Positions 55,501 to 64,000 of a DNA stretch of 64,000 nucleotides are shown here, in pieces. The translations under genes were made by a program, and so were the position numbers. Origin of the DNA: Phoronis australis (Eukaryota; Phoronida; Phoronidae); assembly GCA_002633005.1 (NCBI GenBank), contig NMRA01000077.1, positions 275,314 to 339,313 on the forward strand, read 5' to 3'. Within the stretch, counting starts at the first letter, position 1. The number at the start of each line of letters is the position of its first letter. The notes below the pieces were generated by a model. The model was given only the letters and a program-made list of their open reading frames with translations, did not search any database and was not told the DNA's origin.

Positions 55501-56414
55501 TGGCATGATGTGTCCCAAAAACTTCATATTTTTTGTAATTTGTGTTACTTTGTCTTTATGTAGAGTGGTGAAGTGGTGCCCCCTGCTGTTAAAGCTGGTG
55601 ACAAAGTCATTCTTCCAGAGTATGGTGGAACAAAGCTTACCTTTGATGATCAGGCAAGTGTGTTATGCAACCACCCTATTATAGTTCCAAGGCTATGGCT
55701 GTGTCATGTTAACTACTTGTAAGGCAGAAAATTCAAACTGAACGGGAATTACATGTACATGTTGGAAAGTCTATGCTCATTCTGTTTGCAGTTTGTGTCT
55801 TACATCTTCAGATAAATTGGTCGAACTGATACCAAAAGTCCAAAGTGTCATAATAAGCTAATAATTTCCTTAAGAAATGACAAGTCTCTCAATACTTCAT
55901 ACTCCTTGCATAGGTTTTTCAAACTTGACGCAAGCCAAACTCGTCATTACAAAATTCAAACTCGATGCAGCAACAAGTCGAAAGCGGTTGTGGAGAACAC
56001 TGAACATATTGATTCTTAATTATTTTCATTATTAAACTGGTCTCACTTTATTCTTAACTACAATTAGAGGTGACTTTTTTGTTTGAGAAGAACTGGTTAG
56101 TGTTAGACATCAGGCATGTTGTTTCATGCATTCAGTCTTGTAATCGTCTGTCAGTTTTTTCTCAGTGAGCCCAGAAATTCTTGTAATTTGGGAAGGTAAC
56201 GTTGAGGTCAGTTTTATAATGTTTGTCTAAATCAAAAGTTATTTTTGTTAGAAGGTAGATTTAAAGCAGCTTTAAAATTATCAAAAATCAGTTTGTAAGA
56301 GTGGGAAATATAGTTACAGTCGAGTGCTTCTTATTTGCTTTCATGTTTTGTGCTTTTTTGCAGGATTTCTTTTTGTTCCGTGACAGCGACATACTTGGAA
56401 AATTCGACTCATAG
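52599..56414 (+). CDS. HSPE1: Mitochondrial 10-kDa co-chaperonin, 4 exons
   Basis: HSP10 forms the heptameric lid of the HSP60 ring in the mitochondrial matrix. Exons 54415-54573, 55564-55653 and 56364-56414 (stop TAG) encode SALRRFKPLFDRVLVERAAAE through LFRDSDILGKFDS. The mobile loop KGGILIPENSQGK is at residues 26-38. Exon 1 is inferred: the ATG at 52599-52601 is followed directly by the donor GTAGGT, so exon 1 would contribute only Met and join in phase to TCT GCG. That gives 100 aa (human 102). Intron 3 has a GC donor. Exons 2-4 are certain; the position of the ATG exon is the weak point, although the human gene has the same design with a very short coding part in exon 1. Confidence 0.93.
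52810..53642. repeat. Large imperfect inverted repeat in HSPE1 intron 1
   Basis: CATCAGCCGCTTGTCGTAGT (52812) against ACGGCAAGCGGCTGATGA (53625), and TTTCGCTCCAATGTGCATGC (53027) against GCGCTTTGGAGCGAAATCC (53360), are inverted. A further block near 52840-52930 recurs directly at 53655-53775 (CAGTTGTTTCAAAATGTACC / CAGTTGTTTCAAGACATACC). It looks like a rearranged repeat. Confidence 0.6.
55654..55655 (+). other. HSPE1: GC donor of HSPE1 intron 3
   Basis: Exon 3 ends GAT GAT CAG and continues GCAAGT, the textbook GC-donor consensus. The acceptor TTTTTTGCAG at 56354-56363 then opens GAT TTC TTT (DFFLF). The next GT, 4 nt on, would break the frame. Confidence 0.9.
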
Positions 56415-56767
56415 GCAGTAAATGTGTACATTTCTTTGTTTACTGGAAAGACATGGTTAGTCATGGAACAGTTGCTGTGCAGTCAAGATATAGACATGGG
56501 CGCCACCTATGATAGATTCAAGTCATCAACAGTTACTGCAGGACCCAACATTTGTGAAACCATGTTGCGCAGTTCATTGCCATTTGTAAGAACATATATC
56601 TGTATACACTTTATCATCATGGTAGATAATCATGGCTTAATCTTCATCAGTGTTTTTTTTCTCTGAACAGAGAAGTGGGCAAAAATTGTGCTGTAGTAAT
56701 TTCTTGCATTAGTGTATTGAGATATTGCGTTTGAGGTGATCAACTTCCGTGTGTTGGATATTGACAG

Positions 56768-56773
56768 AATAAA
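56768..56773 (+). terminator. Polyadenylation signal of HSPE1
   Basis: AATAAA lies 354 nt downstream of the HSPE1 stop, within GACAGAATAAAGTTG, and is the first canonical signal after the stop. A 3' UTR of about 370-390 nt would result. Confidence 0.6.
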
Positions 56774-58420
56774 GTTGTATATGTGTAAAATGACTTCATT
56801 TTATGGTAATCAACCAATTGGGCCTTTATCCATGTACTACCTGGTATCTTCTCTGATTCACCCAAGGCCCATTCAGTTAAAACTGGTGGCGGACATTTAG
56901 GTCGGCAACCTAGAGCATAAATGAACGAGGTACCATCTTCCCACCACAGGAATACTTAGAGTGCACAGGAGTATTACATAGAAGTGGATGTTAGTCGGTA
57001 TCTGCACTCTGGATGTGGCCCCTGGGTACCTTACAAGAGGGCCAAATTTTGAGCTAGATTAGATATTTGAATTACCAGCATAAACTGATTGAAAAAGAGT
57101 ACCGTAATTGTGTCATCCTGAGCATTGAATCACCCCATGACGGAAAAAACGCTTTGGAAAAGTCCTACCACAAACCCAAAATTAGGCTAGCTGAAACATA
57201 GGAGGTACCCTGAAAACTAATCCCATATGATTCAATACAGGCCACTGATCACTAAATGGCCTACTTCAGAGAAAGTACACTCGGGTTCTGGTCTGCCAAA
57301 CATCATACCCACAGAATGCTGTTGGAAACGTGAACTAGATTAGATATTGGAGGTACTACCTAAAACATTCAAATGTACAAGTGAGCTGCTGCATCGAATG
57401 ACACTAGTTTTGGGACACCTAGGGAAGCTCGACTACACCATTCTGTAATCTTCTGAACAGGAATGTGTTGTACTACTGTAGCCCCAGCTTAGGAGGGGGG
57501 CTATTAGCCTTGGTACTTTTGAAGCCCAAGTGGTTCTGCAGCCCCGGTTAACCTATGCTACCTGCACGGTTCAGCCTCATACCCCGGATAAACGGGGCGC
57601 CCAAGTGGCAATCTAGCGTTGAAATAGGAATACCTGCCATTATAAAGTGAGCATATCTGGGCAATACGGCTCCGTGATCAATTTCATTTTTGTTTCAACT
57701 CTGGTTCTAAATTACACATTACACGTTTCAGTCGTCAAAACCCTTTAGCTCCGTAGTTGCACAATTAGACGAGAGCTGCGCCGAACAATCTACTGACATC
57801 ATCTTCCAGTCTCTTATCTTGCGAAGCACATCTCCCTTCACGATATATGATTGTCTCGGTTTCCTTTCACTTTTTGAGGTTTGCAAATTCAAAAACCTGT
57901 AAACTTTGTAACGTTCTCTTGGCTTGACAGAGGCCCAGTCTGTAAATTAGTTTTAATAGGGTTAAAAAGAAACGGGAGAAAAATCGTTTTGATGTTTATA
58001 TAGACACTGAACCGCTCTAACAGTCTTTGCAATTTCAAAGAGATTTCCGTCATTGCCGGAGCGCCAAAATCCGGTAAATCTTGACCATTTTTTGTATTTC
58101 ATTTCAAACTATTTTTGAGGTGCTCTGCGGTACAGTTGGCGGGTTGCTGTTAATTTCAGATAATATTTTCCATCAATTTGCTGTCTGGCTGTTTGTTTCC
58201 AAACAACAACAGATGGAATTGAAGGGACATACCGTCCAATGTTTTACAGTCCGTGACTACGGGCAGTTTAAAGCTGTATCTCATAAACCCCATAAAGGGG
58301 CTTCATTATATTTTGTAAATTTGTTTCTATGGTTATGACATCAATTTTTAGATGATTGGACAGCTGTTAGCGTCCTGGTGGCACTTACAATACATAGGCG
58401 GATTTAGGGGGGGGCCCGGG

Positions 58421-58801
58421 NNNNNNNNNNNNNNNNNNNNNNNNNNNNNNNNNNNNNNNNNNNNNNNNNNNNNNNNNNNNNNNNNNNNNNNNNNNNNNNN
58501 NNNNNNNNNNNNNNNNNNNNNNNNNNNNNNNNNNNNNNNNNNNNNNNNNNNNNNNNNNNNNNNNNNNNNNNNNNNNNNNNNNNNNNNNNNNNNNNNNNNN
58601 NNNNNNNNNNNNNNNNNNNNNNNNNNNNNNNNNNNNNNNNNNNNNNNNNNNNNNNNNNNNNNNNNNNNNNNNNNNNNNNNNNNNNNNNNNNNNNNNNNNN
58701 NNNNNNNNNNNNNNNNNNNNNNNNNNNNNNNNNNNNNNNNNNNNNNNNNNNNNNNNNNNNNNNNNNNNNNNNNNNNNNNNNNNNNNNNNNNNNNNNNNNN
58801 N
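58421..58801. other. Assembly gap, 381 N
   Basis: Sequence is unknown here; frames reading through N are not real. It begins after GGGGGGGGCCCGGG. Confidence 1.
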
Positions 58802-59070
58802 AGTGAATCACTCAGAAACTCATTAATTCTCTCTTTGTCAAACCTTAACTTAAGACGATTTCCAAAGCAATCCCGTCATTATTGCCAACACGAAAAACGG
58901 ATTTGGTCTTTTGGGCATTTGAAGACTATTTTAAATACAACAAATTTGTTAAGAACCGATTGCACAAAATATGAAACGTGTAATAAGCATAACAAAAAGA
59001 AGTAGGTTTCGCGCGCAAACGCTGTGGACCATAAACAAGTAGGTCTCTTAGTTTGAATGTGTTAGTGAAA

Positions 59071-59130
59071 TCGTGGTGGTGTAGTGGCAAAGCACGCGCG
59101 TCCTACCAATCAGGTCGTGAGTTCGAGTAT
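59071..59130 (+). repeat. tRNA-like sequence inside the hAT-like element
   Basis: TGGTGTAGTGGCAAAGCACG is an A-box-like start and GTGAGTTCGAGTATG a B-box-like motif about 40 nt later. Acceptor-stem pairing is not seen, so this is a SINE head or tRNA pseudogene rather than a tRNA gene. Confidence 0.45.
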
Positions 59131-62100
59131 GTGAAAGATGCAATTTTCCTGTGTTTTTATTTTCCTTTTTTTCTTGGATAATACATCAGAAATCAAGGAA
59201 AATGCTTGATTTTTAGAGGAAAAAACAGAAAAATTTCGACCTCCCCCCATTCGGTGCTATGCGCATCTACAATCGTGGTTTGCGCAAATGCTTACAGCTG
59301 GACAAGATGTTGGGCCCCCCCCTTGTGATATCCTAGATCCGCCACTGCAATACGCAAGATTTCTTGGTGATGAGATTTCATGAAATTTGGCCGAAATGTT
59401 TCTTTCCAGTCATGCATGTTTTCTAACCTGTGCCCTCTTAAAAACGTAGGTTTTCTTATATTCAGTGGAGTCGTCTTCTGTGGTTTTATCATAAATGCAT
59501 TGAAATATCAATTAAAATACCAGTAAATATATCAGAACTTGGGTTCGGAGATCGTTGTTCTCTTGTCATTCTTTCGTTTTTCTTTTGAGCCACTATCAAT
59601 TTATTTTAGGATTACTCAAACTTTGCTGTTAAAAAGACGTGGTGGAAAGTTACTAAAATATGCAAATTTGTGTTTTGCTTTTGAAGTATTCTTAGCAATA
59701 ACTTTCATCTTGTGATTCGCGAGGATGAAATCACAACAATTTTAGGCACTTTCACGCGAATGCGCGTACTGAATTTCGATCTACTAGTTTCACCAATTCC
59801 CTTGTTTCCCGGAGCACAGCTGATTATCGCGGCGGGAAATTCTTACAGCAGAGCGTTATACTGCGACGTGGGGATTGTAGATTCGATTACGTTTATTGTC
59901 CTATTTCGGAAAATCATTTTTCTTGCTGATGATGTCCCTTTATAGTCCAATGCCTGCAGTGTCAGTCTTAAAAGCAATTGTTTTAGTGTTGAACACTTGT
60001 TTTGCTTTTTAATACGGCGAGATAACGTTTCTACTTAAGTATGGTAAAATCATGGACCGAATAGAGTTCAATGGGAAGGTTCACCTGTTTCAATTTCTTG
60101 TTAAATCTCGACCAAATTTCAACAGCTTTTGCTCCATCTACGACGTCGAGATGGCGACAACTCGCTGTACAAGTTCATTACATAAATAAACAATTAACTT
60201 CTACGAGCAATAACATCTCGTTAAATTGGGCAAAATTTAGACAAAAACACTTATTATTTTATTAAGATAAAAGATCGACTAAACTGTCAATTGCATCAAA
60301 GTCTGTGCAGGTTCTTTTGAAAATTACTGTACGATATAGAAATGGAATTGGCATGAAAACATATAGCCCGTGTTTCTCTAAGAGCCACCTAGTGAACGGT
60401 TTCAGAAACATGGCTTACGTTTTAAATGTAAAGAGGAATATTTAGTTCTCCATTATTGGTATGAAGATAACTTCAGCACAAATTTGAAATGTTTAGTCCT
60501 GGGTTCGTGCTATCCACTTAAAATGATACCTAAAATGCAATTGATGAGACGGGTAACTCGAACTCACAAACGATGCCTCAAACCTTTCCTCACATCATGA
60601 TTTATACCCCAGTAAAAACAACAAATTTTCGCACTTGCAATATTGGGTAACCCGGCCAAAGTCTGCCCTACTCTAGTTAAATTGATGGTAGAATCCAAGA
60701 ACTATTAGGGCAAAGATAACTTCAAGGCAAGTTACTGAGAGCTAATTTAGGGATTTTTATGTCTAGGTCCGACCTAAAAAGAATGAAATATTGTACCAGT
60801 CCTTCTTCCCGAAACTTTGAACCGCGATAAACCAAACATGCTTTAAATCGTTTTTAACTATTTTTTCTAAAATCATTGTCTCTATGATCAAATATTCCCA
60901 TAGATATGCAACAAATTGTCACGAATTTCTTATTAAATGCATACATTATATGAATTTTGTTTATTTTCTCAATTTCCTGGAGATTGCTGAGGACAAAAAA
61001 AAATAATGATACACTCATTTTTTGAATAGTTCATAAACTAAAGGGGCACATAGCGTGACACATTAGAGTTTTTGCAGGTTATTGTTAAAATATATATCAG
61101 TACCAATTTAAAACTGTTCCAGTTTGTTCCTTGCTTAGATGAGAAATCATTTTAGGTTTCACAGATAACTAACAGTATTCCTAGAGACCATGCTCGGTTA
61201 ATAAAAATGTACACTGTGACAAATTAACGTGTCAAGACACTGTGACAAATTAATTTGTCAAAACACTGGACATTTTTGCTTTGAAATTAATATCGGAGAT
61301 GATCCATTGTGAGATTACTGTGTCAAGCGAGGTGAATGCACCTTCAAAATAAAACACATCTACCTATCTAGCGCGTCTAACTGAATGACACTTTAATAAA
61401 GCCGCACTTCCTCATCACTAATTACTTGAAGTGCTTTGCAACGGAAAAAAATCCTGTCATAGCTAGAAATTTCCGAGACCAGTTTTGCTTCATTCTGGAA
61501 AAAGAAATGCCTCTTGTTTGTGTACTATGATTTGAAGCTCTCTAGCAGTAGCAATAGTTTGAAGCATACGCCACCTATTGAGTACGACCGTACGAATTGT
61601 TACAATTTTAATAAGTTCATTCGACTAATTCTATATCTAGTGTATCGGTGAAAACGGATGAAAAATTGTTGGTGAAAATAAAAGAGTATCTCTAACCAAA
61701 TATGAGCATGTAAATAACTATTAGACATGAGAGTCACAGCTACATGACTGGGAGCACGTTCATTGATAACATGGGTTACAGAGTTTTGGATAAACATACA
61801 AACATCGGTGATTCTTTAACGAATGCATTGAAATATTTTATGTTATGTAATTTGTTTTGGCTCAGTTTATATTTATTTTTTATATGATTACAGCTGTAAA
61901 TTTCATTAAATCAAAACAAATTTTTGTTCTTTATTGAAGTTAAAAACGCATGTAAGTTTATAATGGGCGAAACCACCCACATTTTCATTAAACTGAATTT
62001 GTAATCAATCAGAATGTGTGTATCAAACTGATGATGATCCTAATGCATGGATGCTTATTCGTTGTTTACAATGAAAAATGGGACGGCTTAACTTGATCAA

Positions 62101-62131
62101 TGTTATCTGTGGTCGATTTCGGAATTCATGA

Positions 62132-62159
62132 CCCCGCCCCATAATCCGGACTATATAAA
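62132..62159 (+). promoter_or_regulatory. GC box and TATA box upstream of the EMI-like gene
   Basis: CCCCGCCC starts near 62132 and TATATAAA lies at 62152-62159, about 150 nt upstream of the ATG at 62309. Transcription would start near 62185. A TATA box suggests a regulated, tissue-restricted gene, unlike the housekeeping genes to the left. Confidence 0.6.
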
Positions 62160-62308
62160 CCTACAACTAATCTTCATTTAACGAACCAAGTTCCACCAAG
62201 AGAAAAAGAGACACAGGCGTCAAACTTTAAACATTTGTGGGAAATTTTGCTAAACAACACTGAAAAGAGAAAATTGAGCGCAGTGTAAGATCCCACAGCA
62301 AACGGGCC

Positions 62309-63808
62309 ATGAGACCCGAGTATTTTATCGCCGGCCTTTGTATATTTCTTCTGGCACCGACTGTACAGGGAGGGTAAGTAATATGTGATCAAGAATTATC
62401 AGTTAGAAATATCATTGTTGGTTCAATTGTTCCTCTGTTTATGAATAGCTCGCTGCTATCTTCCAAGTACCACAGATATCAGGTTATCGTTTGCATTTTT
62501 TGATTCGTTTTGTATTGTCATCTACAGATTTTATACAAAATTCTTCATTAGTTTTATCCTTATTGTTTAAATTTAAAAATCTAAATAAAAAGTTTAGATT
62601 CAAATGAGTTTCTGGGAAATAAATGCATTTTGTTGCTCTATCTCAATGAAAGCAGAGACATTGTGGTCGCGTATTCTACAAACTTTGATGATTGACACAC
62701 AAGTCTTAACGCAATAAAATATTTCCGGGAACAGAAAAAAACGACGGAAAGTTAATCAATAATGAGTTTTGGCAAAACATGTTTCGGGGATTATCTCATG
62801 GATCATCCCAATCGTAGCACGTAATAGGATTACTTCAATAGTTTTTTTGTAGATTATTCGATAGATGACGTTTTTATTAAAATCTCTGATGGTAATGCCA
62901 ACCACCCGCGCAATGAATGTTTATGAATTACGTGCAAATCTTTCATACAAAATTTTTGAGGTTTTAGTATTTCCTTTGTCCTTTTAGACTAAATTTTTAA
63001 AAAATGGGTAGGTTTTGGTTGTTTTTATTTTCATGTCTTCATACAAGAAGTCGAAACTGGAAAGCAACATTTTGCATAGGCTTCAATTTTAATGCAGATG
63101 AAGGCAAATGCTGCGTAGCGTTCAAATATATTTTAGTCAGCAACATATCAGTGAAAATAGAAATCAATATGTTTCATTAATTAACGTATATAAGATCATT
63201 TGAAGCCTTTCTCGAAACGGCAAAACCCTTTTTATATATCACCCGAATATGCTTCTATCATTCGTGAAAAATGAGGGGCCTACACAAGTATCTGTGAGTT
63301 TATATTTCGTTACATTGTGCGTATGATTTTTCTGTTGACATCGCTAAACGGTATCCTCATGCGTAAATGGAAGAAATAATAGGCTTAAATAATTTTGGGA
63401 CCTTCCCAATTGCAACGTTTTTATGTCAATCAAGCATATTCAATCTCTGGCCTGGATTTTGAGTTTAACTTCTTGTTATTGTTTGTTTTTAAGTGAAATT
63501 CTTCCGGCATTTAGCTTTTGAATACTGCAGCACAACAATTTCCTATTACAACATCGATTTTTTATCTATCAACAGTCACCAATGCAAAAACTATGAGAAC
63601 CAGAGGAAATACACACAAGCGCCATGTGTCAAATTCGCCGACATGAGAAACAAAGGCAAGGAACTCGACATGACAAAGTCTGGATTGGACCAAAGTGGGC
63701 TCGTTAAGGCTCTCGAAGACCCAAGCAAAACATGCTGGTTCTACTCCGATGAGAGAGTTGCAGTACCCGGATGTTGCCCCGGATGGAGAGGGGAAAATTG
63801 TGACAAAG
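62309..63808 (+). CDS. Secreted cysteine-rich protein with EMI-like (CCPGW) module, partial or very short
   Basis: Exon 1 (62309-62373) encodes MRPEYFIAGLCIFLLAPTVQ, a typical signal peptide, then GG|GTAAGT. Exon 2 starts after the acceptor ATCAACAG at 63575 in matching phase and encodes HQCKNYENQRKYTQ, six cysteines in all, TCWFYSDERVAVPG and finally CCPGWRGENCDK. The Cys spacing and the CCPGW-G-C ending resemble EMI domains (emilin/multimerin) and the N-terminal module of SCO-spondin, so an extracellular matrix or secreted role is inferred. After CDKG there is either a weak donor (G|GTTTGA at 63808/63809) leading to exons beyond the window, or a short in-frame end with TGA at 63826-63828, giving a secreted protein of about 106 aa. 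The first is more usual for this family. The function is not known. Confidence 0.6.
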
Positions 63809-64000
63809 GTTTGACTACGATCTTTTGAGTAAAGCTTCGTGCAGCAACAATTAGGTCTGTATCCTGTGGCGCGAAATTTGAAAGTGACACACTTTGCAAA
63901 GAGAAGGAGCATCAAGATTCGCGCACAAATCGGCAATATCACAAAGATTTAGTTCAAGCAAATTAATTTTTCTACAAACGTCCCATTTAGTTTCAGCTCC

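Larger units (their letters stand above)
58394..59347. mobile_element. hAT-like element with inverted ends, interrupted by an assembly gap
   Basis: The left end reads GGCGGATTTAGGGGGGGG (58397) and the right end, on the minus strand, CAGTGGCGGATCTAGGA. CAGTGGCGGATC ends occur in Zaphod/hAT-type elements of many animals. CAATAC flanks both sides (58388-58393 and 59348-59353). G/C runs next to both ends probably caused the gap. Confidence 0.6.
56415..62131. other. Intergenic region right of HSPE1
   Basis: No gene is seen, and no MOB4, which follows HSPE1 in vertebrates. It begins with the HSPE1 3' UTR (to about 56790) and contains the hAT-like element around the gap (58394-59347). The rest, 56800-58380 and 59350-62131, shows no recognisable exon or repeat. 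Confidence 0.55.

Noticed and set aside
58352-59005. Long plus frame (217 codons) and minus frame (58404-58811)
   Set aside because: They read through the run of N and have no real sequence content.
59071-59130. Functional tRNA gene
   Set aside because: A and B boxes are present but no acceptor stem or plausible anticodon arm could be folded.
56415-62131. Search for MOB4, expected after HSPE1 by synteny
   Set aside because: No exon resembling MOB4 was seen in any frame; it may be further right or elsewhere.

Overview
This is a eukaryotic, animal nuclear window: AT-rich, with long introns, dispersed repeats and one run of N (58421-58801). Five protein-coding genes are supported. Four are spliced genes whose exons I joined by reading frame and splice sites: SF3B1 (minus strand, 21 coding exons, 1322 aa), COQ10 (plus, 5' end unresolved), HSPD1/HSP60 (minus, 9 coding exons, 578 aa) and HSPE1/HSP10 (plus, 4 exons, 100 aa). 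The fifth, at the right edge, begins with a TATA promoter and a signal peptide and encodes a cysteine-rich EMI-like module; it is incomplete or very small.

The order and strands SF3B1(-) COQ10(+) HSPD1(-) HSPE1(+) match, from established knowledge, the human 2q33 block SF3B1-COQ10B-HSPD1-HSPE1-MOB4. The sequences differ too much from the human proteins for a vertebrate, and the genes are single and intron-rich. An invertebrate is therefore likely, perhaps an invertebrate deuterostome such as a hemichordate, cephalochordate or echinoderm. I cannot fix the phylum.

Layout: 1-6220 holds no recognised gene, only minisatellites and a fold-back repeat. 6221-28806 is SF3B1. 28807-30681 is the divergent spacer, with one copy of a 0.75-kb repeat and a SINE-like element. 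30682-34940 is COQ10. 34941-40118 is a convergent 3' spacer with a second SINE copy. 40119-47694 is HSPD1. 47695-52598 is the divergent HSPD1/HSPE1 spacer, invaded by a 1.26-kb element with terminal inverted repeats and two more copies of the 0.75-kb repeat. 52599-56414 is HSPE1. 56415-62151 is intergenic, with a hAT-like element around the gap. 62152 to the end is the EMI-like gene.

Functionally, HSPD1 and HSPE1 are the two subunits of the mitochondrial chaperonin and sit head to head. COQ10 is a mitochondrial coenzyme Q chaperone, and SF3B1 is the core branch-site factor of the U2 snRNP. I see no prokaryotic-style system, CRISPR array or operon. The most interesting points are the preserved gene block, two GC-AG introns, a TTAA-flanked 2.3-kb insertion that splits a tRNA-like sequence, a TP-pentapeptide expansion in SF3B1, and related repeats in both divergent promoter spacers.
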